From Paenibacillus qinlingensis (GTDB lineage: Bacteria > Bacillota > Bacilli > Paenibacillales > NBRC-103111), in contig NZ_JABMKY010000002.1 in assembly GCF_013204845.1 (NCBI RefSeq), forward strand, positions 310,001 to 374,000: DNA of 64,000 nt. Direction: 5' to 3'. Shown here piece by piece: positions 26,357-34,466 of this stretch. The notes under the pieces are model-generated. The model searched no databases, was not told the origin of the DNA, and saw only the letters and a program-made list of their open reading frames with translations. The translations under genes and the position numbers were made by a program. Numbering within the stretch: position 1 is the first letter of the stretch; the number at the start of each line of letters is the position of its first letter.

Positions 26357-27403
26357 ATGTTCAAACAATTTGATAAGTTATTCGGGATTGATTTAGGAAC
26401 TTCCAACACAGTTATTTTCGAAAAGGGTAAGGGTATTGTGCTTAATGAACCCTCCGTTGTCGCATATGATCACCATACAGGTGAATTAATAGCCGCAGGA
26501 TCGGAAGCGCAAGCGATGATTGGACGAGCACCCGCGCATGTGGATATCACGTATCCTTTAATACATGGTGTCATTGCTAATTTTGACAAGACCAGCACGA
26601 TGCTGAACTATTTTATAAAAAAAATTCAAGGTAGACCCTCTTTTCTGCGTAGTTCGCAAATTTATATTACGGTGCCATGTGGCATTACGAATGTGCAAAA
26701 ACGAGCCATTGAAGAAACGATCGTTCATCGGGGAGCCAAAAAAGCGATTGCAGTCGAGGAACCCATTGCAGCGGCGCTTGGAGCTGGGCTTTTGCTCGAC
26801 GAACCCATAGGGCATTTAGTCCTCGATATTGGTGGCGGAACCTGCCAAGTAGCCGTGTTATCACTTGGTGGCATCGTTGCAAGCCATACGATCAACCGTG
26901 GTGGCCTTTCAATCGATCGTGATATTATGGATTATGTGAAACGTCAATATAACATGGAAATTGGTGAACGAACCGCTGAGCTCATCAAAAAAGAAATCGG
27001 AACAGCTATCCTTACAACGGATGAACGCTCGATAGAGATCCGTGGACGTGATTTGGTTCATGGTTTACCTCGCTCTATCCGATTGGTCTCAAGCGAAATA
27101 TACACGGTAGTTAATGAATTCTTAGATGCATTGATCGAAGCCATCAGGGCTACGTTAGAACTTTGTCCGCCAGAACTGGCAGGCGATGTCATGGAACAAG
27201 GGATCTTGCTTTGCGGTGGCGGGGCGTTGCTAGAAGGAATTGATGAACGTATTCGCGCGGATACTGGCGTTGCCGTTCATATTGCAGAACATCCACTCGA
27301 ATGCACAGCACTGGGAACAGGATTAATGCTCGGTGTATATAGATCGAAGAGCAAACCTCTTATGAAGGAAAATTCGACTGAAGAACAAATCGCTGTAAGT
27401 TAA
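26357..27403 (+). CDS. MreB/Mbl-like actin-family cell shape protein
   Basis: 348 aa from ATG 26357, which has AAGGAGG upstream; an earlier in-frame ATG (26303) is not supported. Actin-fold ATPase motifs: phosphate 1 FGIDLGTSNTVIF, phosphate 2 LVLDIGGGTCQVAVLSLGG, and adenosine motif GILLCGGGALLEGID. It also has RPSFLRSSQIYITVPCGITN. It is a paralogue outside the usual mreBCD cluster and most resembles Mbl or MreBH, which direct cell wall synthesis along the cylinder. Probably monocistronic. Confidence 0.93.
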   Translation: MFKQFDKLFGIDLGTSNTVIFEKGKGIVLNEPSVVAYDHHTGELIAAGSEAQAMIGRAPAHVDITYPLIHGVIANFDKTSTMLNYFIKKIQGRPSFLRSSQIYITVPCGITNVQKRAIEETIVHRGAKKAIAVEEPIAAALGAGLLLDEPIGHLVLDIGGGTCQVAVLSLGGIVASHTINRGGLSIDRDIMDYVKRQYNMEIGERTAELIKKEIGTAILTTDERSIEIRGRDLVHGLPRSIRLVSSEIYTVVNEFLDALIEAIRATLELCPPELAGDVMEQGILLCGGGALLEGIDERIRADTGVAVHIAEHPLECTALGTGLMLGVYRSKSKPLMKENSTEEQIAVS

Positions 27404-27407
27404 TAAT

Positions 27408-27452
27408 AAAAAGCTTAGTCTGCGAGGCGATGTCCCGTTGACTAAGCTTTTT
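27408..27452. terminator. Bidirectional terminator between mreB homologue and histidine kinase
   Basis: Thirteen-base-pair perfect stem AAAAAGCTTAGTC / GACTAAGCTTTTT with a 19-nt loop, T-rich on both sides, at a convergent gene junction. Confidence 0.92.
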
Positions 27453-27454
27453 GA

Positions 27455-28849
27455 TTATACGGACCAAAGTGGCATGATCACTTTCAGCTCCGTACCTTCT
27501 GCCGTACTATTTACGATTTCAATATAACCGCCATGTGAGTTAATAATGCGCTGCGAAATTGACAAGCCTAAACCCATACCTGCTTTTTTGGTTGTATGGA
27601 ATGGTGTGAAAATGTGATCCCATTCATCTTGAGGAATACCAGAGCCAGTGTCTGAGAGCAGGATATGAATCTCATTATTTTTCGTATAATAGTCAATCTT
27701 GAGAACCTTTCGAACGGACTTCTCCATGGCATCAATACTATTATTGATTAAATTGATAAAGACTTGTCTTACTTTATCTCGATCTATTGAAACGATAATA
27801 TTTTTATGAGAGTTGAATTCAATGCATACATTCTTTTCTTTCGTATGGATGGAAGTCAAGGCAATGGATTCATGAAGCACATCCAGAATGTCAGCTTCTT
27901 CCGTTTGAATTTTGCCACTTTTGATAAAATGATTATAGTTTGTAAGAATGCTGTTCATATGGTCGCCAGCAATGCCAATATGATTAATCATCCCTTTGGC
28001 GCTGCCATCCAACTCCTCATTTCGTGATAAGAGGTCGGAATATCCTTTCACGACAGTAAGCGGATTATTAATTTCATGAATGAGTCCAGAAGTCGATATT
28101 TCAATTTGTTCTTCTTTCTCTTTCCTTTTCAAAATTTGCGACGTATCTCTGATCATTCTTGTACTCATATGAACAAAAATAAAGAAGATAATGATAGAAA
28201 ACATCATGACGGCAATTTGGCTTGAATAAATGAAAGTGCCTGCTTGTAAATTCAATACGCCGATCATATACGTTAAAAGGAAAGTAAGACTAAATAAAGT
28301 CAGGAAATTTCTCACATATTTATCTGTTACTTTTCTACTTGCAATTAATGTTAATAGAATACTTACAACCAATAATTTAATGTGGTTAACAAATAAACTG
28401 CCCCATTCACCATAGATCGGGTACAAGACGGTAACCTGATTTCCGATACCTTGAATTGACTTTAACCCAAGTACACCAAGATCTGTCCAATTGATGATAT
28501 AAATAAATACAGACCACAAACCATACGCGGTAAGCGTATACTTATTTATGATGAGATTCATCCATTGAGCTTCATCCTTCGATAGATGTTTTAATGAAAT
28601 ATAGCCAACATATAGAAAAGCTGGAGGAAGCATAATCGAACCCATTCGCAAGAGTTGGAACAGAAATAAGATCGAATCTGTTTTCAAAATGTCGTTGCTA
28701 TATAACACACTGACATCTAATTGCCATATACTCATGAAGCACATGAAAAGTACCATGGCATTGGTTAGTTTCGTTTTAAACAACATTTTGCAAGATAATC
28801 CGAGAAACAGAGGCACCAAAGACATAGCAGCCATTAGAATAAAATTCAT
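27455..28849 (-). CDS. Orphan membrane sensor histidine kinase
   Basis: 464 aa from ATG 28849 (AGGA 7 nt upstream). About seven hydrophobic segments occupy the first 225 residues. The kinase follows: H box GLIHEINNPLTVVKGYSDLL, N box VFINLINNSIDAME, G1 LSDTGSGIP, F box IFTPFHTTKKAGMGLGL and G2 region LSISQRIINSHGG. HEINNPL-type kinases include the sporulation phosphorelay kinases; with no response regulator nearby, a phosphorelay role is possible but unproven. Confidence 0.93.
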   Translation of the reverse strand: MNFILMAAMSLVPLFLGLSCKMLFKTKLTNAMVLFMCFMSIWQLDVSVLYSNDILKTDSILFLFQLLRMGSIMLPPAFLYVGYISLKHLSKDEAQWMNLIINKYTLTAYGLWSVFIYIINWTDLGVLGLKSIQGIGNQVTVLYPIYGEWGSLFVNHIKLLVVSILLTLIASRKVTDKYVRNFLTLFSLTFLLTYMIGVLNLQAGTFIYSSQIAVMMFSIIIFFIFVHMSTRMIRDTSQILKRKEKEEQIEISTSGLIHEINNPLTVVKGYSDLLSRNEELDGSAKGMINHIGIAGDHMNSILTNYNHFIKSGKIQTEEADILDVLHESIALTSIHTKEKNVCIEFNSHKNIIVSIDRDKVRQVFINLINNSIDAMEKSVRKVLKIDYYTKNNEIHILLSDTGSGIPQDEWDHIFTPFHTTKKAGMGLGLSISQRIINSHGGYIEIVNSTAEGTELKVIMPLWSV

Positions 28850-28933
28850 AAATGATCCTACTTTCAATATCACAATTGTTTAATAATTTCCGCATACGTC
28901 TAAGTTGTTATTGCGATATCTAGCACATTCCTG

Positions 28934-28967
28934 AAAAAAAGACCTACAACCAAGGGTGGTTGTAAGC
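28934..28967 (-). terminator. Terminator of the GAF-GGDEF gene
   Basis: On the minus strand TTACAACCA pairs with TGGTTGTA around a CCCT loop and is followed by seven T. It lies between the GGDEF stop and the histidine kinase start, so the two genes are separate units. Confidence 0.88.
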
Positions 28968-29075
28968 CAGTTATTATGACTCCGTGAATTATAGCATATA
29001 TCTCACATCTCGTGGAATAGGTGTTCTTACACATATTTTTGGAAAAATGATGCTCAAATGTGTGGTCCTGCCCAT

Positions 29076-30023
29076 TTAGAAAAATTGATATCCGTTCTTT
29101 CCGTTTGCTTTAGCCCGATATAAGGCATTATCCGCATTTTTAAGTAACGTTTTTAACAGGTTGTTGTCATCTGCCGGATATATCACTATGCCAATGCTAA
29201 CTGATAAATTGAACGCTTCTAACTGGGTATCCCAAGTTGATAACCTTGAAAGTAAAAAATCTGCTAGTTTACTAATTTCTTCGCGGCTTGTGAGATCAAC
29301 TAAATTAACTATGAATTCATCTCCGCCTAATCTAACCGCAAAACCATGACGCTGTTGAATGAAATTCTCAAGTCTTAATGCGACTTCTCTTAAAACTAAA
29401 TCCCCAGTTTCATGTCCGTACAAGTCATTTACCTTCTTAAAACCATCCAAATCTAGAAACAATAATGCGCCTCCAGTGGTGGAGATGTCTTCGAAATATT
29501 TATAAAGAAACTGCCGATTATAAAGTCCCGTTAAGGAATCCCTGTAGGCAAGTCGTTCCAAATCTAAATAGTAGGAGAATAACTTAGCTATTCTTTGGAG
29601 CATGGTTATGCTCTTTTTGCTGATTTTTTTGGCATTTGTATGAACGGCACACAAGGTCCCAAAAGTATCTCCATTCGATAGAATAATGGGAATTCCTAGA
29701 TAAGAATTAATATTAGCGGCAACAAGCGCTTGCCTTAAATCATCTAACTTCGTTTCTCTACCCATATCTTCAAAAACTAATGGTGTATTGTTCTCGAAAT
29801 CAATTCGGTTACAAACCGTTTCATTAATCTCGATAACCATACCTTCATTTATCCCGATATTTACGTTAATTTCCGATAGTTTTAAGATGATTTGTTGTTT
29901 CTTGGTAAAAGAAGTCAAATAAATCAAACGATCCGGCATCGTTTCTTTGGCCATCTCTAGAATATCTTTTGCAAGCTCATCAAAGTTTTTATAAAATTGC
30001 AATTCATTTAGTGCTATTAGCAT
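29076..30023 (-). CDS. GAF-GGDEF diguanylate cyclase
   Basis: 315 aa from ATG 30023. An N-terminal GAF domain (about residues 1-145; ANINSYLGIPIILSNGDTFG and TLCAVHTNAK) is followed by a GGDEF domain with intact active site RLGGDEFIVNL. Metal-binding LFLDLDGFKKVND and SLTGLYNRQFLYKYF are also present. No RxxD inhibitory site is visible five residues before GGDEF, so product inhibition may be absent. Expected to make cyclic di-GMP in the cytoplasm in response to the GAF ligand. Confidence 0.93.
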   Translation of the reverse strand: MLIALNELQFYKNFDELAKDILEMAKETMPDRLIYLTSFTKKQQIILKLSEINVNIGINEGMVIEINETVCNRIDFENNTPLVFEDMGRETKLDDLRQALVAANINSYLGIPIILSNGDTFGTLCAVHTNAKKISKKSITMLQRIAKLFSYYLDLERLAYRDSLTGLYNRQFLYKYFEDISTTGGALLFLDLDGFKKVNDLYGHETGDLVLREVALRLENFIQQRHGFAVRLGGDEFIVNLVDLTSREEISKLADFLLSRLSTWDTQLEAFNLSVSIGIVIYPADDNNLLKTLLKNADNALYRAKANGKNGYQFF

Positions 30024-30134
30024 CGTAATCACACTCCACAATTTGATTTAAGCACTTTTCCGATGCTACCTTGTATTCAACAGAAAAAGACTCTACACCT
30101 GCTTAGAACAATCTTGCCTTACCGTTGGATGCAC

Positions 30135-30170
30135 AAAAAAAAACGAACCAGCGCATGAAGCGCTAGCTCG
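30135..30170 (-). terminator. Terminator of the chemoreceptor gene
   Basis: On the minus strand CGAGCTAGCGCT pairs with GCGCTGGTTCG around a TCAT loop and is followed by nine T. It starts 11 nt after the chemoreceptor stop. Confidence 0.93.
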
Positions 30171-30180
30171 TATTCTTCAA

Positions 30181-31869
30181 TTAAATGTGAAAACGTTGAA
30201 TCTGTATATGCAATTCATTCGCAACCTGGGTTAGTGTTGCCGCATGTTCCGTTGCGATTTCTACGGTTTCTAATTGTTTTTGCACCATATCAGACACAAA
30301 CTTCGTGTCTCTGCCAGTATGCTTACTAATATCAGCTGCTTCGCTGAATGATGCATAGATTTGCTCTGATCCCGCGGCCATCTGTTGTGAAACGCCGGAT
30401 ACTTCTAGTGTATTTTGAAAGATTAGCTGGATATCGTTGCGAATTTTCTCAAACAATTCTCCCGCATGCTCCATGCTTGCTAGGCCTGTACTGACCTCTG
30501 CCCCTCCTTGATCCATTGCCACATCTGCTTCCGTTAAGTCCGCTTGAATTTGCCCAATCAATTGTGTGATATGTTCAGCCGATTGCGCGCTCTGACTAGC
30601 AAGCTTTCTAACCTCGTCAGCTACAACAGCGAAGCCTCTACCGTGCTCTCCAGCATGGGCAGCTTCAATAGCTGCATTAAGGGCCAAAAGATTCGTTTGG
30701 TCGGCTACCTCTCGCATCCATTCAATCACCTGATAGATGGCTTGTGATTTCGCGTTCACTTTCTTCACGGCTTGATTCGCATGCTGCACGGATTCTGTAA
30801 GTGCATACATACCGGCTACTGCAGATGCAATGGATTTACTCCCCATCGTTGCTAGTGAAACAGATTGTTCCGATTGCATAGCCATCGTCGACATATGATC
30901 AGCGACTCGTTGGATGTCTGAAGCTATTTCCCCCATGGCATGCGAGCTCTCTTCGATCCCTTTGGCTTGTGAATTCGCCCCTTCCGCCATATTCACCGCT
31001 TTCTGATCAATATCACGTGTAATCTTTGACGTTTGCTCGGAGGACGAGACTAAATACTTTGTTGCAAGATTAACTCTGTCGGCAGATTCCCTCACTTGGT
31101 GAATGAGTCCTTGAATCATATCCATCATCCTGTTAAAAGATTGCGCTAATAGGGCAATTTCATCTTTGCCTTGGATTTGAATTCGATCTCGTAAATCACC
31201 AGAACTTCCTGATAACTCGTCCAGTTTGGATTTCACTTGGTTCATCCGAAAAAGGATATGCCTAGTTACCCATAATGCGATAAGTATTGCCGTTAAAATA
31301 GAACATGCCAGCACCACAAGTGCAATTGCCGACCGTTGCTTCACTAGAGTTGCAGTTTGAAGGGAACGTTCCTCGATATGCTGTTCCTGCAAGTGTTGAA
31401 ATCGGTTTAATAAATCAGCAAATTGTATCCGAAGCTCCGCATAATCACCTGCAAAAATGCGCAACGTCTGCGCTTTATCGCTTGCTGCGAGTTCCATCAT
31501 TTTGGTTTCCAACTCAATCAATTTTACATTACCCGCATCCAAATCACGAAAGATCTGCCTCTCTTCTTCTGTCTGCAGGAGGCTAACCGTTTCCTTGATG
31601 TGGTTATCGATTTGTATAGCATAATTGTTATAAGTATCGCTTTCCAACTTGTTTCCAGGATCAATAATTATCCCTCTCACCGCATCCGTTAACCGGATAT
31701 CTTCGTATCGTATTTGATTAGCCAGGTTAAGTAAATGAACGTCATCATGTGCAAATCGTTCAAATGAAGAAGACGTCTGACGAAGTGACGCATATAGAAT
31801 GGAAAGCGAAATTAAAAATAATCCAACAATTACGCCAAAACCTAACAAAAGCTTTCTTCTAATCGTCAT
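30181..31869 (-). CDS. Methyl-accepting chemotaxis protein under a guanidine riboswitch
   Basis: 562 aa. TM1 (about 9-29), an extracytoplasmic helical sensor of about 150 residues resembling the 4HB_MCP fold, TM2 (about 180-202, [19 protein letters not shown]), a HAMP domain, then the signalling domain. The hairpin tip is [18 protein letters not shown], with [15 protein letters not shown] after it. It should signal to CheA/CheW. GGAGGGG precedes ATG 31869. The gene lies directly downstream of a guanidine-I riboswitch with expression platform, so its synthesis is probably guanidine-responsive. Whether the sensor binds guanidine itself is untested inference. Confidence 0.95.
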   Translation of the reverse strand: MTIRRKLLLGFGVIVGLFLISLSILYASLRQTSSSFERFAHDDVHLLNLANQIRYEDIRLTDAVRGIIIDPGNKLESDTYNNYAIQIDNHIKETVSLLQTEEERQIFRDLDAGNVKLIELETKMMELAASDKAQTLRIFAGDYAELRIQFADLLNRFQHLQEQHIEERSLQTATLVKQRSAIALVVLACSILTAILIALWVTRHILFRMNQVKSKLDELSGSSGDLRDRIQIQGKDEIALLAQSFNRMMDMIQGLIHQVRESADRVNLATKYLVSSSEQTSKITRDIDQKAVNMAEGANSQAKGIEESSHAMGEIASDIQRVADHMSTMAMQSEQSVSLATMGSKSIASAVAGMYALTESVQHANQAVKKVNAKSQAIYQVIEWMREVADQTNLLALNAAIEAAHAGEHGRGFAVVADEVRKLASQSAQSAEHITQLIGQIQADLTEADVAMDQGGAEVSTGLASMEHAGELFEKIRNDIQLIFQNTLEVSGVSQQMAAGSEQIYASFSEAADISKHTGRDTKFVSDMVQKQLETVEIATEHAATLTQVANELHIQIQRFHI

Positions 31870-31904
31870 CAGAACCCCTCCAATAAGTCACTTTATCCAA
31901 AGAT

Positions 31905-32030
31905 AAAATAAAAGCCCGAAAGGTATCAGAATCGATAACCTCCCGGGCTTTTATCCCTCCGTGAACACAGCGTGCTGTGTGTTTTCTCTCGGACCTGACC
32001 GGCGGTTACGCCGCGGAACCCTAGAAAACT
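31905..32030 (-). promoter_or_regulatory. Guanidine-I (ykkC class 1) riboswitch with terminator platform
   Basis: Read on the minus strand, the conserved ykkC blocks appear in order: CTAGGGTTCCGCGG (32011-32024), GGTCCGAGAG (31986-31995), paired ACACAGC-ACG-CTGTGT (P2-like arm), CACGGAGGGATAAAAGCCC and CGGGAGG. The AAAAGCCCG at the 3' end of the aptamer (31944-31952) can pair with CGGGCTTTT (31910-31918), which is followed by TATTTTAT. This is the classical ligand-prevented terminator. The GGTCCGAGAG sequence fits class 1 (guanidine) rather than the ppGpp/PRPP variants, though the subtype is inferred from memory of the consensus. It ends 35 nt before the chemoreceptor ATG. Confidence 0.9.
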
Positions 32031-32045
32031 TTTATTATGTTAGAT

Positions 32046-32073
32046 AATATAACATATAATTCGACATAATCAA
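32046..32073 (-). promoter_or_regulatory. Promoter for the riboswitch-chemoreceptor transcript
   Basis: Minus strand TTGATT (32068-32073) and TATATT (32046-32051) with 16-bp spacing and a TGT just before the -10, in an AT-rich stretch. The start site would be near 32040, about 15 nt before the first aptamer block. Confidence 0.55.
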
Positions 32074-32164
32074 ACAAAAAGTTTACCTGATTATGAATGC
32101 GTGATTTAACCTAACATGAAACGTTTTTTTTTCACAAGATATCCTGATGCTCCATGCATACTGA

Positions 32165-33064
32165 CTATTTCTGATCGTACACTTGCATCTTTTTAAGCAA
32201 AACATCGGAAGAGACATAGGGCATCCCTGCACTAATGCGTGAAATTTCCTCACTGTTCCCTGTGTTAATGTCCTCCCTCGTCGTAAAAAATAAAGAAAAT
32301 CCAAGTAGTTTCGCTTCCTCAACTACAGACTGATTGTATTCCCCTAATGGGAAACAAAGGAATGAGAACTGATTGTGAAGCTTGGTCTTCAGAAATACCT
32401 CACCCAACAACAAGTCTTCTCTCACGCGCTGCTTCCTCTCTTCATCCGTCTACGTTCTTTTCTCTTTAGGCAACCAGATTCGATTCGACAGAAGAGGTAC
32501 TAAATTACCAGACTCATCCCGTTTTTTCTGATGCAAATCATAGGTATGTGAGTAAAAACTATAGCCATCACGTCTCATTTCAATGATTTGACTCCAAGTC
32601 AGAAAAGGCAAGGATGGATTATCGGTGTCTACATCGCTCAGGATAAGGAAATTCGTCGCCGAATAGCCCATCTGTTTCAGCAGAGGATATGCTTTGTCAT
32701 AAAATGATCGGTAACCATCGTCAAACGTAATCACCACCGCGTTCGGAGGTAATGTGGACCGATGTGCGTGGAAGCAAGCGTAGTCCTCGATGGAAACAAC
32801 ATTGTAGTGCTTATCTTTAAGAGCCTGCAGGTGCTGCTTGAATTTGGAAGGTGTAATTGTGATGAAAGACTCCTGATCATCGAGATGATGATAGGTTAGA
32901 AACAATGCTTTATTTTTGTAGTGAATGGAATTGGTGTCTATGTTGCCCTTTGTGGCAGCATTTATTTGTGAAGCCGAACATAGGGAATCCAGTGGATTTG
33001 CATGTTGATCCGTGTGTGTCCAACCCCCTGTGAGCAGCAGCATGAGCATGAAGTATACAGGCAA
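32165..33064 (-). pseudogene. Polysaccharide deacetylase (NodB domain, YxkH-like) with in-frame amber stop
   Basis: One continuous reading frame of 300 codons is interrupted by a single TAG at 32450-32452; both sides are in the same frame and have family-typical sequence. The N-terminal part has a short hydrophobic signal-like start, VITFDDGYRSFYDKAYPLL (the TFDDG metal/catalytic motif) and SFYSHTYDLH (the second metal-site histidines). After the stop the frame continues with CFPLGEYNQSVVEEAKLLG and FTTREDINTG, the C-terminal half of the NodB fold. The proposed start is TTG 33064 with GGAGG 10 nt upstream. Either a recently broken gene or a truncated, probably inactive product. Confidence 0.88.
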
Positions 33065-33221
33065 ATATGATCGACCTCCCTAACGGTTCCTGTACTATCC
33101 CTACAATATACTCACGGAGATTACAGTTAGAACGTTAAGGCAACAAGTCTGTATTAGCTGCATGAACTACTTCACCTCATTACAACACTACGATCCATTT
33201 AGCATTTGCCCGAGAGCAGCT

Positions 33222-33408
33222 TTAGTCCGATTATGCCGACTTAAAATGAGAACTACGCGGAGGAAATCACCTATAATCCGATTATTCCGAACTAAATCCC
33301 CATTTTCAGTGCGCTAGCGTTGATATGGTCGATTTAGTTGGGCAAAGTCTGACTAATTATGATTTATTGTCGCGTGCAGCATGATTAATTCGGCAAATTT
33401 GGACTATA
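33222..33408. repeat. Four-unit palindromic intergenic repeat array, family B
   Basis: The 544-bp gap 33065-33608 has no credible gene. It holds four degenerate units: 33222-33243 and 33272-33294 (forward), 33332-33357 and 33383-33408 (reverse). Consensus is about TTAGTCCGATTATGCCGAACTAA with inverted ends TTAGTYCG / CGAACTAA. Unit starts are 50, 60 and 51 bp apart, nearly the same spacing as the unrelated family A arrays. The gap also has a hairpin GTAACTCG / CGAGTTAC (33506-33528) and a smaller one at 33530-33542. Confidence 0.75.
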
Positions 33409-33555
33409 GTTGCTGGTTAGTAGACAGACTGAAATTGAACGAGATTATCGATTGAGACTAGATAGAATTGACTAATTTCATGCGAGGCAGAGTCTTTGCG
33501 GCTCTGTAACTCGATTTTTTCGAGTTACGGGTGTGCGACACCGCACTTCAAAAGC

Positions 33556-33594
33556 AAAAAGGAGCCAAGCGCACGCATGCGCCAAGCTCCTTAT
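33556..33594 (-). terminator. Terminator of the isomerase-like gene
   Basis: Stem of about 15 bp (AAGGAGCTTGGCGCA / TGCGCTTGGCTCCTT on the minus strand, with one mismatch) followed by five T, 15 nt after the stop codon at 33609. Confidence 0.88.
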
Positions 33595-33608
33595 TCACTC
33601 AAACAAAT

Positions 33609-34376
33609 CTATTCCTTTAAACCTAATCGAGCAAGGTTCGCGTAACTAATCTCCAAGCTTTCGAACGGATTACGTCCATAGCAGTCGTCCTGCTCGACAG
33701 CCGCCCATTCCACGCCGATTTCCTCGCAGGCTTGAATAATGCCTCTGAAATTCATATTCCCTTCACCGACTTCGGCGAAACGCTGTTTCCGATCTGGCGT
33801 TATACACATATCCTTGAAATGGACAACTTTCATTCGTCCGTCCACTTTGCGAATCCACTCGATGGGATCGGCTCCACCAGCCTGCACCCAATACACGTCT
33901 AATTCAAAATCCACCGCTTCGGGATCAGACTCGTCGAATAGAATCTCCATACCCGTTTTTCCATCATAGTTGGCAAATTCGAAATCATGGTTATGATAGA
34001 TGAACTGTAAACCAGCACTTTTCAATTGTCTGCCAAAATCAGATGCTTGCTTGGCAAAGGTTGCGTAACCCTGACTTGTTTCGCGGAATTCCGGTGGAAG
34101 TCCACCTAAACCAACATACTTACAATCCCAAGCCAAATGTTTCTCAATGACCGAGTCCATATCGTTTAACAAATCGTTATACCCGATATGGGTAGCACAA
34201 ATGCTCAAACCTGCTTGATCCGTAAGCGCTTTAAACTCATGAATACCAATAGGGCCTACACCTGACGCTTGCACGGAGTTGTACCCCATTTGCTTCACTT
34301 TCTTCAAACTGTCGCTAATGTCCTGAGGGGTTTGCAGAAAGTTACGAACTGTATACAATTGCGTGGCGATTTTCAT
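33609..34376 (-). CDS. Sugar phosphate isomerase/epimerase family TIM-barrel protein
   Basis: 255 aa xylose isomerase-like (AP endonuclease 2) domain. Marks: MKIATQLYTVRNFLQTPQDI, QMGYNSVQASGVG, FIYHNHDFEFANYDGKTGME with metal-ligand residues, DFELDVYWVQAGGADPIEWI and VVHFKDM, ending VGEGNMNFRGIIQACEEIGV. Such proteins act on sugars or inositol derivatives; substrate unknown. It lies in the same direction as icmF but 90 nt downstream, so cotranscription is possible though the functions are unrelated. Confidence 0.9.
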   Translation of the reverse strand: MKIATQLYTVRNFLQTPQDISDSLKKVKQMGYNSVQASGVGPIGIHEFKALTDQAGLSICATHIGYNDLLNDMDSVIEKHLAWDCKYVGLGGLPPEFRETSQGYATFAKQASDFGRQLKSAGLQFIYHNHDFEFANYDGKTGMEILFDESDPEAVDFELDVYWVQAGGADPIEWIRKVDGRMKVVHFKDMCITPDRKQRFAEVGEGNMNFRGIIQACEEIGVEWAAVEQDDCYGRNPFESLEISYANLARLGLKE

Positions 34377-34466
34377 TCATCTCACTCCATTCAACATATT
34401 TGGTTCTTTACATATATAACATGGAATGGACGGATGAGCTATATGATTCTATTATTTTTTTCAAAT

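Noticed and set aside
31905..32030. c-di-GMP-I or ppGpp/PRPP riboswitch upstream of the chemoreceptor
   Set aside because: The order CTAGGGTTCC, GGTCCGAGAG, GGGATAAAAGCCCGGGAG fits ykkC class 1; no GEMM motif is present. The ppGpp/PRPP variants remain a formal alternative for checking.
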